A stretch of DNA of 64,000 nt. Source: Micromonospora rubida. Lineage in GTDB: Bacteria > Actinomycetota > Actinomycetes > Mycobacteriales > Micromonosporaceae. The notes under the pieces are model-generated. The model worked only from the letters and a program-made list of their open reading frames with translations. It was not told where the DNA came from and ran no database searches. The stretch spans positions 186,001 through 250,000 of the forward strand of contig NZ_JAAALO010000004.1 in NCBI RefSeq assembly GCF_009908295.1, written 5' to 3'. The position numbers and the translations under genes were made by a program. Every line of letters begins with the position of its first letter. The first letter of the stretch is position 1. Below are positions 40,300-48,834 of the stretch, piece by piece.

Positions 40300-41655
40300 C
40301 TACGCATTCCGGCTCACCGGCTCCTTGACCCCACGCTCGGCGATTTCCTGGGCGGCCTCGAAGTAGCTCGTTGCCCCCCGCGAACCGGGATCGTAGGTCA
40401 CCACCGACTGGCCGTAGCTCGGAGCCTCCGAGACGCGGACGTTCCGGGGGATGACCGCCTGGAGCACCTTGTCGCCGAAGTGGTTCCGGACATCCTGCTC
40501 CACCGCGTCGGCCAGCCGGGTACGCCGGTCGTACATGGTGAGCAGGATGGTGGAGACCTCCAGCCTCGGGTTGAGGTGCTGACGGACCAGGTTGATGTTG
40601 TTGATCAGCTGGTTGAGCCCTTCCAGCGCGTAGTACTCGCACTGGATCGGGATCAGCACCTCTTGCGCGGCCACCAGCGCGTTGACGGTGAGCAGGCCGA
40701 GCGACGGCGGGCAGTCGATGAAGATGTAGTCGAAGTGGCCGGGGTAGGCGGCGATTGCCCGGACCAGGCGAGACTCCCGGGCAACCACCGACACCAACTC
40801 GATCTCGGCGCCGGCCAGGTCGATCGTGGCCGGCACGCACCACAGATTGGGGATGCCCTCGACGCCCTGGGCCACCTCCTCCAGCGGCACGCTGTTGATC
40901 AGGCAGTCGTAGACGTCCGGGATCCCCGTATGGTGCGGGACGTTGAGCCCGGTCGACGCGTTGCCCTGCGGGTCGAGGTCGACCACGAGGACCCGGTTTC
41001 CGTGCAGGGCGAGCGCCACCGCCAGGTTCACCGTGGTCGTGGTCTTACCCACGCCGCCCTTCTGGTTGGCGACGCACATCACCCTGGTCCGCTCGGGGCG
41101 GGGCATGGTGACCTCGCCACTCGGATTAAGGATCTGCACGGCGCGCATAGCCTCCATAGCCAACGGTGGGTCATCCTCTTCGCGCGTCGGGGTTTCACGT
41201 GAAACGTACGCGGCATCCGCCGGATCGGCCCCGTAGGCCCCGGCCGGCGGTGCCGGCGTGTCGACAGGAACAGCGACTCCGGAGGCCGCATCGGGCACCG
41301 CTCGAGGTGCGGGTTGTCGGGGAACGGCGACCACCGCCGAGGGTGTCGGCTCGAACCGGACGGGCGCGGCGGTATCGCGCTGTTCCGCAGCGGCGCGCTC
41401 GGCGGCCAGGCCATCATCGAGGCGGGTCGCGCCGTAGACCGTGCCGGCTCTTCCCGCGGAACGCGACGCGTCATCCGGGCCGTTCGGCGCTTCGCGGTGA
41501 ACCGCCCGGTCGCGGTCGGCGGGCAGCGAGTCCGCGCCCGGGGCCTCGGCTACCCGGTCGCGCTGGTCGGTTTCACGTGAAACGGGGTCGGCCGCGGAGT
41601 GTCCTCCGCGGCCGGTCGTCACCCGTGGATCGTCGTACCTGCCGTCGTCATGCAC
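40300..41655 (-). CDS. parA: Chromosome-partitioning ATPase ParA
   Basis: 451 residues with the GTG start. The first 185 or so are low complexity; the ATPase begins TRVMCVANQKGGVGKTTTTVNLAVALA (deviant Walker A) and has VDLDPQGNASTGLN and DYIFIDCPPSLGLLTVNAL. The two parS sites inside the gene are read as V-S-R-E-T at residues near 25 and 151. Typical ParA proteins are about 260-310 residues, so the N-terminal extension is notable; an internal Met (MEAMRAVQIL) is an alternative start. It precedes parB and follows rsmG. Confidence 0.93.
   Translation of the reverse strand: MHDDGRYDDPRVTTGRGGHSAADPVSRETDQRDRVAEAPGADSLPADRDRAVHREAPNGPDDASRSAGRAGTVYGATRLDDGLAAERAAAEQRDTAAPVRFEPTPSAVVAVPRQPAPRAVPDAASGVAVPVDTPAPPAGAYGADPADAAYVSRETPTREEDDPPLAMEAMRAVQILNPSGEVTMPRPERTRVMCVANQKGGVGKTTTTVNLAVALALHGNRVLVVDLDPQGNASTGLNVPHHTGIPDVYDCLINSVPLEEVAQGVEGIPNLWCVPATIDLAGAEIELVSVVARESRLVRAIAAYPGHFDYIFIDCPPSLGLLTVNALVAAQEVLIPIQCEYYALEGLNQLINNINLVRQHLNPRLEVSTILLTMYDRRTRLADAVEQDVRNHFGDKVLQAVIPRNVRVSEAPSYGQSVVTYDPGSRGATSYFEAAQEIAERGVKEPVSRNA
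41192..41205. promoter_or_regulatory. parS site 5, inside parA
   Basis: GTTTCACGTGAAAC, perfect, located within the coding sequence for the parA N-terminal extension. Confidence 0.95.
41570..41583. promoter_or_regulatory. parS site 6, inside parA
   Basis: GTTTCACGTGAAAC, perfect, 72 bp after the GTG start codon of parA. Confidence 0.95.
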
Positions 41656-41920
41656 CTGTCATCCCTGCCCGCTCCGGATGGTCGGTCCGCACCCCGTCGT
41701 CTTGGTCACGCTCGTCGCACCACGGAGCGTACGGCCCGGCGGAAGCGGCCGGGGTCCCCTGGGGCGCGGATGCCGCCCGCTCCACACTATCGGCGCGCGG
41801 CCAGCCTACGGCGGACAGGCGTGGCGGGTCCACGTCGGGTTCTCAGACCTCCGCGCACCCGCATCACTATCAACGACGCGGCCTGCGGTGGGAAGCCGGC
41901 GGGACTGGGGAGAAGTCGGA

Positions 41921-42841
41921 TCAGCGACCCCGACGCCGCCCACCGCGCGTCCGCTTCGACGCGGACTTGACCCGCGGCGGGTTCACGACCCGCTCCCGGA
42001 CGATCTCTACCACCGTCGCGGGCGGCTCGATCACCCCGACCCCGCAGTGGTGCACCTTGGGCTCGCCCCCGCCCAGCTTGGCAACCGCCTCGGCGTGCTC
42101 GGCGATCTCTTCGCCGGCGGACGATCCCTTCATCGCCAACAGGCGCCCGCCCGGTACCACCAGCGGTAGGCACCAGGCGGAAAGCCGGTCGAGGGGGGCC
42201 ACCGCTCGCGCGGTGACGATCTCCGCACTGAACGGCCCGACACCGGTGGACCCGGTCGCCGCCTCATCGGCCCGGCCCCGGAACACCCGGACCATCTTCG
42301 TCAGACTCAACCGCTCCACGACCTCGACGAGGAACGAGGTACGCCGGGCCAGCGGCTCGACCAGCGTCACGGTCAGGTCGGGGCGCGCGATCGCGAGCAC
42401 CAGGCCGGGTAGGCCCGCGCCGGAACCGACGTCCAGCACCGACGCGCCCTCCGGGATGCGCTCCGCCAACGCGGCGCAGTTCAGCAGGTGCCGCTCCCAG
42501 ATCCGTGGTGCCTCGCGCGGCCCGATCAGGCCCCGGAGCACCCCGTCGGTGGCGAGCACCTCCGCGTACGCGGCGGCGAGGTCGAGCCGCTCGCCGAAGA
42601 GGGAACGGGCCGCCTCGGCCAACTCCGGCGGCAGCACCGCTACGGCCGGATCCGGCCTGTCGTTGAGGTCCAGCCCATCGGCGAATTCGGGCTCAACGGC
42701 CGGGCCCGACCCTTCGGTAAGCTCCGGCCCGACGGCCGGGTCCGACTCGTCAACGAGTCGCCGGGACCCGACAGGCGACGGCCCGGGCGGCGTGCCACCC
42801 GGGCCGGTCACGGCGTCCGCCGTGGTGTCGTCGTGGTTCAC
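41921..42841 (-). CDS. rsmG: 16S rRNA (guanine527-N7)-methyltransferase
   Basis: 306 residues, about 80 longer than usual because of an acidic N-terminal tail (about 1-70: repeated DPAVGPE/GPAVEPE) and a basic C-terminal end (KSASKRTRGGRRRGR). The SAM-binding fold has GASVLDVGSGAGLPGLVLAIARPD, LVEPLARRTSFLVEVV and TARAVAPLDRLSAW. It methylates G527 of 16S rRNA; loss gives low-level streptomycin resistance. In the order parA-rsmG-jag-yidC, as in other actinobacteria. An alternative start nearer the domain is possible. Confidence 0.95.
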   Translation of the reverse strand: MNHDDTTADAVTGPGGTPPGPSPVGSRRLVDESDPAVGPELTEGSGPAVEPEFADGLDLNDRPDPAVAVLPPELAEAARSLFGERLDLAAAYAEVLATDGVLRGLIGPREAPRIWERHLLNCAALAERIPEGASVLDVGSGAGLPGLVLAIARPDLTVTLVEPLARRTSFLVEVVERLSLTKMVRVFRGRADEAATGSTGVGPFSAEIVTARAVAPLDRLSAWCLPLVVPGGRLLAMKGSSAGEEIAEHAEAVAKLGGGEPKVHHCGVGVIEPPATVVEIVRERVVNPPRVKSASKRTRGGRRRGR

Positions 42842-42845
42842 CCGG

Positions 42846-43430
42846 TCAGTCCGCCGGCCGGACGATGATGCGGCGGCTCGGCTCGACGCCCTCGGACTCG
42901 CTCTCCACCCCGCTCATCGCGTTGACGACGTCGTGGACGCACTTGCGCTCGAACGCGGACATCGGCTCCAGCCGCACCGGCTCGCCGTACTCCTTGACCT
43001 TCTCCACCGCGTTCTTGGCGACGGCGGCGAGTTCCTTTCGGCGGTTGGCCCGGTAGCCACCGACGTCGAGCAGCAGCCGGCTCGGGGTGCCGGTCTGCCG
43101 GAACACCGCCAGCCGGGTCAGCTCCTGGAGCGCCTCCAGGGTGGCGCCACGCTGACCGACCAGGTTCTGCAGCCCGTCGCCGACCACCTCGACGACCGGG
43201 CGGCCACCGGACACCAGCTCGTCGATGTCGCCGTCGTAGTCGAGGACGTCGAGCAGCCCCTCGACGTAGTCGGCCGCGATCTCGCTCTGCCGGAACAGCT
43301 CGCTCTCGGCCGGCGCCTTCTTCTCCCGCGCGCCCGAGCTGGCCTCGACCTCGGTGTCGTCGGTGGCCTCGATCGGCGCGCTCTCCTCGTCCACGGACTG
43401 GTCAGCGCTGGGGATGCTGGTCTCGGTCAC
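42846..43430 (-). CDS. jag: Jag/KhpB-type KH-R3H RNA-binding protein
   Basis: 194 residues. An acidic N-terminus (about 1-50) precedes the KH domain (VSGGRPVVEVVGDGLQNLVGQRGATLEALQEL) and the R3H domain (RANRRKELAAVAKNAVEKV, with FERKCVHDVVNAMSGVESES). The protein binds RNA and is linked to elongasome control in Gram-positives. I chose the GTG at 43430 behind GGAGAT; the frame upstream is not coding. The stop is 4 bp before rsmG; yidC lies 220 bp upstream with only GC-rich spacer between. Confidence 0.92.
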   Translation of the reverse strand: MTETSIPSADQSVDEESAPIEATDDTEVEASSGAREKKAPAESELFRQSEIAADYVEGLLDVLDYDGDIDELVSGGRPVVEVVGDGLQNLVGQRGATLEALQELTRLAVFRQTGTPSRLLLDVGGYRANRRKELAAVAKNAVEKVKEYGEPVRLEPMSAFERKCVHDVVNAMSGVESESEGVEPSRRIIVRPAD

Positions 43431-43650
43431 GGTCTCATCTCCGTACTCGCTCGGCCGGACCGTCGGGTCCGCTGGTTTCCCGGGCCCAGCGGGAGATCGC
43501 CGGTGCCCTGGGCACGTCTGCACGGGCCAGTCTCGCCCGTCTCCGCGCGGGGGCGCGGTGGTTCCGGCCCGGCGCCTGCCCTGCGGGGGCGGCTGCCAGG
43601 GGGCCGGGTCCGTCCGTCGCCGGCCGGGCCGGCGACGGACGGCGGGAGGG

Positions 43651-44646
43651 TCAGCCCTGACGCTTGGCCGGGCCGCTCTTCTTCGGGTTGACCGGCTTGG
43701 CGCCCGGCTTGGGGCCGGCGACCTTCGGGGCGGACGGGGCCTGCTTGACCGGGGACGGGGCGGCCTTGCGGCCGAGCAGCCCGCCGGTCTTCTTGGCCGG
43801 CTGGACCGGCCCGCGGGACGCGGCGGCACCGGTGCGGCCCGGGGTGGGCGGCGGCGGGTACTTGCGCAGCACCCACTGCTGCTGGCCGAGGGTGAACATG
43901 TTGTTGGTGACCCAGTAGATGATCACACCGATCGGGAAGATCGCACCCGAGACGAGCAGCGACAGCGGGATGCCGTAGAGCATCAGGCGCTGAATCATCC
44001 GCTGCTGCGGGTCCTCCGCCCAGCCGGTCTTGAGGATCATCTGGCGGCTGGTGAGGTAGGTGGTGCCCATCATCATCAGGACCAGGACGCCGGCGATCAC
44101 CTTCACGGTGGTGCCGTTGGCGCCGAGGCGGGCCAGTTCGTCGGCGGTCGAGCCGAACTTACCGGCGATCGGGGCGGTGAAGATCTTGGCGCTGGAGGCG
44201 CTGTTGAACTGGTCGACGGTCCAGCCGTAGATGGTCTTGTATTTTTCTTCCTTCCCCGGGTCGAGGCGGCGCAGCACGTGGAAGAGACCGAGGAAGACGG
44301 GGATCTGGAGGAACATCGGAAGGCAGCCCATGAGCGGGTTGGCCTTTTCCTTCCGGTAGAGCTCCATCATCTCTTTCTGGAGCGTCTCCCGGTCACCCTT
44401 GTGCTTCTCCTGGAGCTCCTTCACCTTGGGCTGGAGCGCCTGCATGGCCCGCTGGGACTTGATCTGCTTGACGAAGACCGGGAACAGGATCACCCGGACG
44501 GTGACCACCAGGAAGACGATGGCCAGGATCCAGGACCAGTTCGTCCCGAGCGCAGCGCCGACCGGCACCCCAATGGCATCCCAGGCCGAGTGCCAGGTCA
44601 GCAGGATCCACGAGATCGCGTAGTAGATCCAGTCCAGACTGAACAA
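43651..44646 (-). CDS. yidC: Membrane protein insertase YidC
   Basis: 331 residues. Five membrane segments of the short YidC/Oxa1 type: WILLTWHSAWDAIG, LAIVFLVVTVRVILFPVFVK, LPMFLQIPVFLGLFHVLR, VIAGVLVLMMMGTTYL and LSLLVSGAIFPIGVIIYWVTN. A basic cytoplasmic loop holds LQEKHKGDRETLQKEMMELYRKEKANP. The C-terminal 65 residues are Pro/Lys rich and would contact ribosomes. It inserts small membrane proteins with or without Sec. It lies after yidD by 3 bp. Confidence 0.96.
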   Translation of the reverse strand: MFSLDWIYYAISWILLTWHSAWDAIGVPVGAALGTNWSWILAIVFLVVTVRVILFPVFVKQIKSQRAMQALQPKVKELQEKHKGDRETLQKEMMELYRKEKANPLMGCLPMFLQIPVFLGLFHVLRRLDPGKEEKYKTIYGWTVDQFNSASSAKIFTAPIAGKFGSTADELARLGANGTTVKVIAGVLVLMMMGTTYLTSRQMILKTGWAEDPQQRMIQRLMLYGIPLSLLVSGAIFPIGVIIYWVTNNMFTLGQQQWVLRKYPPPPTPGRTGAAASRGPVQPAKKTGGLLGRKAAPSPVKQAPSAPKVAGPKPGAKPVNPKKSGPAKRQG

Positions 44647-44649
44647 TTC

Positions 44650-44937
44650 TCAGGCTCCAGTCACATCGGCACGGGGGCGACCGCCCGGCTCGGGCACCGG
44701 GTCGTATCCACCTGGGTGAAAGGGGTGGCAGCGCGACAACCGCCGGACCGTCAGGCCGACTCCCCGGAGCGCACCGTGCCGGGACACCGCCTCAAGGGCG
44801 TACGCACTGCACGACGGGTAGAACCGACAGCGGGCCGGCAGAGCCGGGCTTATCCAACGACGGTACGCGACGATGGGCCAGGTCAGCACCCGGGCACCCG
44901 GGCTCAGCGGCCGTGACGCGCCGCAATCGCTGCTCAT
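44650..44937 (-). CDS. yidD: YidD membrane protein insertion efficiency factor
   Basis: 95 residues, with the signature PIVAYRRWISPALPARCRFYPSCSAYALEAVSRHGALRG and RLSRCHPFHPGGYDPVP. Three conserved cysteines are in place. It assists YidC-dependent insertion. Its ATG overlaps the rnpA stop (ATGA), so it is coupled to rnpA. Confidence 0.95.
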   Translation of the reverse strand: MSSDCGASRPLSPGARVLTWPIVAYRRWISPALPARCRFYPSCSAYALEAVSRHGALRGVGLTVRRLSRCHPFHPGGYDPVPEPGGRPRADVTGA

Positions 44938-45350
44938 CGGGACCGCCGCCCCCGGGGTGTGCGGGCGGCGGCGAGCGCCCCGTCGAGGTCGGCCCCGAGC
45001 CGGGCGTACGACGCCTCGGCGGCAGCCGGCAGCGCGCGTACCACCAGGATGCTGCCGGCCGGCAGGGCTTCCAGCCGCTCGCGGACCAGATGCCGCAGCC
45101 GACGCCGAACCGTGTTACGGACCACGGCGGGGCCGACGGCCTTGGACACGACGAAGCCGGCGCGGGTCGATACGGAGGTTTCCTCCGCACCGGGGGTCCG
45201 CGCCGGCTTCGGCGAGGTGTCGGTCGTGGGGTCGGGTGTGGCGGGCAGTGTCAGGTGAACGACGAGCACGCCTCGGCTGGCTCGACGGCCAGCCCGGACC
45301 GCTGCGGCGAAGTCGCTGCTGCGCCGCAGTCGTTGCGCGGCCGCCAGCAC
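44934..45350 (-). CDS. rnpA: Ribonuclease P protein component
   Basis: 138 residues. The RNR motif is RAGFVVSKAVGPAVVRNTVRRRLRHLVRE. The N-terminus reads AAAQRLRRSSDFAAAVRAG. An extra loop of about 25 residues (ATPDPTTDTSPKPARTPGAEET) interrupts the usual distance between strands, as in some actinobacterial members. The protein binds RNase P RNA to process tRNA 5' ends. Starts with GTG 36 bp after rpmH. Confidence 0.95.
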   Translation of the reverse strand: MLAAAQRLRRSSDFAAAVRAGRRASRGVLVVHLTLPATPDPTTDTSPKPARTPGAEETSVSTRAGFVVSKAVGPAVVRNTVRRRLRHLVRERLEALPAGSILVVRALPAAAEASYARLGADLDGALAAARTPRGRRSR

Positions 45351-45386
45351 GACTGCCCACGTCCCCCGGACCGGACCCGGTCGGCC

Positions 45387-45524
45387 TCAGGCCGACAGGC
45401 GGGTGCGGCCCTTGGAGCGACGGGTCGAGAGGATGGCGCGACCGGCCCGGGTGCGCATGCGCAGCCGGAAGCCGTGGGTCTTCGCGCGCCGGCGGTTGTT
45501 CGGCTGGTAGGTGCGCTTGCTCAC
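45387..45524 (-). CDS. rpmH: 50S ribosomal protein L34
   Basis: 45 residues, SKRTYQPNNRRRAKTHGFRLRMRTRAGRAIL and STRRSKGRTRLSA. Very basic, usual L34 length. GTG start behind GGAGAGCC. First gene of the leftward set rpmH-rnpA-yidD-yidC and divergent from dnaA, as at most bacterial origins. Confidence 0.98.
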   Translation of the reverse strand: MSKRTYQPNNRRRAKTHGFRLRMRTRAGRAILSTRRSKGRTRLSA

Positions 45525-46110
45525 GTCAGGCTCTCCGTTTTCATACGCCCCGGGCGTAGGACCGCAGGGGTCGTGTGGTGGTCCAGGCCACCCTCGGCGG
45601 TGGCCCCGATCGGTGCTGCCCGGGGCGTGGGACCCCGACCATGCGGGGAAGACGACCGCGGACAGCAAGCACGCACCACCCTAGCAGAGGGCGGCAGAGC
45701 AGCCGCTCCAGCCTACGCAGGGGGACAATGACCGTCAAACACCCCGTACGACGGCCGCGCCGGGCCACGAGCGCGACCGAAGCGGTGGTTTTCACTGATG
45801 CCGACAAGGGTGCCACGCGGCGACGGTTGATGGCCCCCGCCCCCCGCTGTTAGCGTGCGCGTTTGCGGTCGGCGTCGGCAGCCGATTGGCGTCGGCAGGC
45901 AAGACCGGACAAGGTAGTGAATCGTTCGGCACGGTGAAACCCGCTTCAGCGCCCGCCCAGACAGGGGGCAGGTCCGACCCGCGTTTGGCGGGAGGCCACA
46001 ATCGGTCGGTACACACAGGCTGTGGATAACTTGTGGATAACGACGACCGGTCAGCCGTTCGGGCTGGACCAGCGGCGGTCGGGAGCAGAGGCGAGGGGGG
46101 TGGCACGACG
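45525..46110. promoter_or_regulatory. rpmH-dnaA divergent control region
   Basis: Two perfect DnaA boxes, TGTGGATAA at 46021-46029 and 46032-46040, lie 70-90 bp before the dnaA start and probably serve autoregulation. A partial direct repeat GGCGTCGGCAG occurs around 45874-45900. No gene was found in the 586 bp. Confidence 0.7.
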
Positions 46111-47976
46111 GTGGCCGGTACGACCGACCTTGCCGCGGTGTGGACGGCTACCACGGACGAGCTCGCCGATGAGATCATCTCCGCGCAGCAACGCGCGTAC
46201 CTGCGGCTCACCCGCCTCCGCGCGATCGTGGAGGACACCGCACTGCTCTCCGTCCCGGACGCGTTCACCCGCGACGTGATCGAGTCCCGGCTGCGGCCCG
46301 CCATCACCGAGGCGCTGACCCGGCGACTCGGCCGGCCGATCCAGGTGGCCGTCACCGTTCGGGTGGCCGAGGACGCGGCCGGACGCCCGGCCGGCACGGT
46401 CTACCGCAGCGTCCCCGACGCCGACGGGCCGCCCGGCTTCGACGGGCCCTCCGGTTTCGACGCCCCGCCCGGCTTCGACGCCCGCGGCTACGACGGGCCG
46501 GGAGCGGACCAGCACGAGCCGGAGCCCGGCTTCCCCGCCCCCGGGTACCCGGACCGGGGCGAGCAGGCCCACGTCGACCACGGCCGGCCGGCCGGTTCCG
46601 GGCGCGAGGACGCCGGCTATCCGGAGCGTGGCACGTCGGAACACCCGTCGGCGGATGACGCCCCCGCGCGCTCCGACGGCCACCGGCCGGGGCAGGTGCC
46701 GGCCAGCCGGGACGCCCAGGAGCCGCTGTTCAGCGCCGCCTTCGCCGAACCGCCTCCGCCGGGCCGACGCGGCTACGAGGGGCGCGCCGACAGCCGGTCC
46801 TACGAGCCCCGGTACCGCGACGCCGGGCCGGCGACCGGCCCTCGGCTGCCCCGCGACGGCGGGACGGACAGCGGTCCGGGGCGCAGTGGCCCGGACCATC
46901 GGTCCGGCGGCCGGGACGACCGGCGCCCCGGCGGTGCGGAGTCCGGCGGGAACCGCCTCAACCCGAAGTACATGTTCGAGACGTTCGTCATCGGCTCGTC
47001 CAACCGGTTCGCCCACGCCGCCTCGGTCGCGGTGGCCGAGTCGCCCGCGAAGGCGTACAACCCGCTGTTCATCTACGGCAGCTCCGGGCTGGGCAAGACC
47101 CACCTGCTGCACGCCATCGGCCACTACGCCACGACGCTGGGCAACGCCCGCTCGGTCCGGTACGTCTCGACCGAGGAATTCACCAATGACTTCATCAACT
47201 CGCTGCGGGACGACAAGACCAGCGCGTTCCAGCGCCGCTACCGCGACGTCGACATCCTGCTGATCGACGACATCCAGTTCCTGGAGAACCGCGAGCGGAC
47301 CCAGGAGGAGTTCTTCCACACCTTCAACACCCTGCACAACGCCAACAAGCAGATCGTGATCACCTCGGACCGGTCGCCGAAGCAGCTCGCCACGCTGGAG
47401 GACCGGCTGCGGACCCGGTTCGAGTGGGGGCTGCTGGCCGACATCCAGCCGCCGGACCTGGAGACCCGGATCGCGATCCTGCAGAAGAAGGCGGCCCAGG
47501 AGCGGCTGTACGCCCCGCCGGACGTGCTGGAGTTCATCGCCTCGCGGGTGTCGAACTCGATCCGGGAGTTGGAGGGGGCGCTGATCCGGGTCACCGCGTT
47601 CGCCAGCCTCACCCGGTCGACCGTGGAGCTGTCGCTGGCCGAGGAGGTGCTGCGGGACTTCATCCCCGACGGCGCCGGCCCCGAGATCACCGCCGACCAG
47701 ATCATGGTCTCCACCGCCGACTACTTCGGGGTCAGCCTGGAGGACCTGCGGGGGCACTCCCGGTCCCGGGTGCTGGTCAACGCCCGCCAGGTGGCCATGT
47801 ACCTGTGCCGTGAGCTGACCGACCTGTCGCTGCCCCGGATCGGGCAGGCCTTCGGCGGGCGGGACCACACCACCGTCATGCACGCCGACCGGAAGATCCG
47901 TCAGCAGATGGCGGAGCGCCGCTCGCTCTACAACCAGATCGCCGAGCTGACCAACCGGATCAAGCAGACCACCTGA
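46111..47976 (+). CDS. dnaA: Chromosomal replication initiator DnaA
   Basis: 621 residues. Domain I covers about 1-95. A long Pro/Gly/Asp-rich linker (about 110-280, with repeated GPSGFDAPPGFDARGYDGP) explains the length above the usual 450-510. The AAA+ domain has YGSSGLGKTHLLHAIG (Walker A), DILLIDDIQFLENRERTQEEFF (Walker B) and a later LEDRLRTRFEWG box. Domain IV ends with RQVAMYLCRELTDLSLPRIGQAFGGRDHTTVMHA. GTG 46111 follows GAGGGGGG. Two DnaA boxes upstream suggest autoregulation. Confidence 0.98.
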   Translation: MAGTTDLAAVWTATTDELADEIISAQQRAYLRLTRLRAIVEDTALLSVPDAFTRDVIESRLRPAITEALTRRLGRPIQVAVTVRVAEDAAGRPAGTVYRSVPDADGPPGFDGPSGFDAPPGFDARGYDGPGADQHEPEPGFPAPGYPDRGEQAHVDHGRPAGSGREDAGYPERGTSEHPSADDAPARSDGHRPGQVPASRDAQEPLFSAAFAEPPPPGRRGYEGRADSRSYEPRYRDAGPATGPRLPRDGGTDSGPGRSGPDHRSGGRDDRRPGGAESGGNRLNPKYMFETFVIGSSNRFAHAASVAVAESPAKAYNPLFIYGSSGLGKTHLLHAIGHYATTLGNARSVRYVSTEEFTNDFINSLRDDKTSAFQRRYRDVDILLIDDIQFLENRERTQEEFFHTFNTLHNANKQIVITSDRSPKQLATLEDRLRTRFEWGLLADIQPPDLETRIAILQKKAAQERLYAPPDVLEFIASRVSNSIRELEGALIRVTAFASLTRSTVELSLAEEVLRDFIPDGAGPEITADQIMVSTADYFGVSLEDLRGHSRSRVLVNARQVAMYLCRELTDLSLPRIGQAFGGRDHTTVMHADRKIRQQMAERRSLYNQIAELTNRIKQTT

Positions 47977-48013
47977 GCCGTACGCCCGCCGCCTACCCGC
48001 AGCGCGAGAACCC

Positions 48014-48041
48014 GACGCCCGGCCGGATTCGGCCGGGCGTC
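48014..48041 (+). terminator. Terminator after dnaA
   Basis: A perfect 11-bp stem (48014-48024 and 48031-48041) with 6-nt loop, 38 bp past the stop codon. Confidence 0.7.
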
Positions 48042-48090
48042 CGCGCGTTCCGAGGAGGGTGACCCCGGACACATCCCGCCCGCCGATCCG

Positions 48091-48663
48091 TCGTCCACAG
48101 GCTGTCCCGGGGGGTCGGGTTTGACCCTCGACCGGGTCGAGCCCGCAGGATCGGGCCGGTTTCCGTCCACCGCCGCTGCTCGTTGTCCACATCCGCCGCC
48201 AGTTATCCACAGCCGGTTATCCACCGTCGGTGGATAACTACGGTCCGTCTACCGCCAGTTACCCACAGGCTGTGGATAAACCCTGGGGATGAGCCTGTGG
48301 ACGGCTGTGGACAGAGCAGGCGTTGTCCACGGATCCGAGGGGTCCTGTGGATTTCCTGTTGAAGGTTCTGGGGACAACGGAGCCCCGGGCGGGTCCGCTT
48401 GTCCACAGGTCTGGGGAGAAAGTCGGTGGATAACCGGTGGATAACCAGTGGACGGCGGTGGACAACTCGGCCGGTCCGGGGAGCCTGTGGACAACGGGGG
48501 CGGTTGTACCCGTGGTTCTCCACAGGCAATCCACCGGTGGATAACCTGTCTGGCCTGCGCAGACTCCGGTTTTCCACAGTTTCCACAGGTGCGATGAAGA
48601 CGATGAGTTTCTTCTTCTAAGAGAACAAAAACCAATCATCACCGTTGGGCTTCCTGTGGATCG
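48091..48663. other. Chromosomal replication origin oriC
   Basis: About twenty DnaA-box-like 9-mers in both orientations. Perfect TTATCCACA or TTGTCCACA (either strand): 48183, 48203, 48271, 48399 and 48486. Variants ending or beginning with C/G (such as GGTGGATAA): 48217, 48229, 48425, 48436, 48457 and 48536. Weaker ones: 48091, 48259, 48296, 48306, 48323, 48346, 48570, 48579 and 48655. An AT-rich stretch at about 48603-48641 could be the unwinding element. Location between dnaA and dnaN is the standard one in actinobacteria. Confidence 0.95.
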
Positions 48664-48834
48664 GGTTCGGAACGGCCGGGGACAGTCAGCCCGGCACCGA
48701 CGCGATCCGCGGGGTCGGGCGCACAGCCGATGCCCCCGCGCCCTAAGGTGCGATGGGTACCCGCACGGTCGGGCGGGACGGTAGGCAGCGGTCGGCATGA
48801 GAGAGTTGTTGCTGACGTCGACGCGGAGGCATTG

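Noticed and set aside
41166..43691. 841-codon plus-strand open frame opposite parA, rsmG and jag
   Set aside because: Antisense to three well-identified genes.
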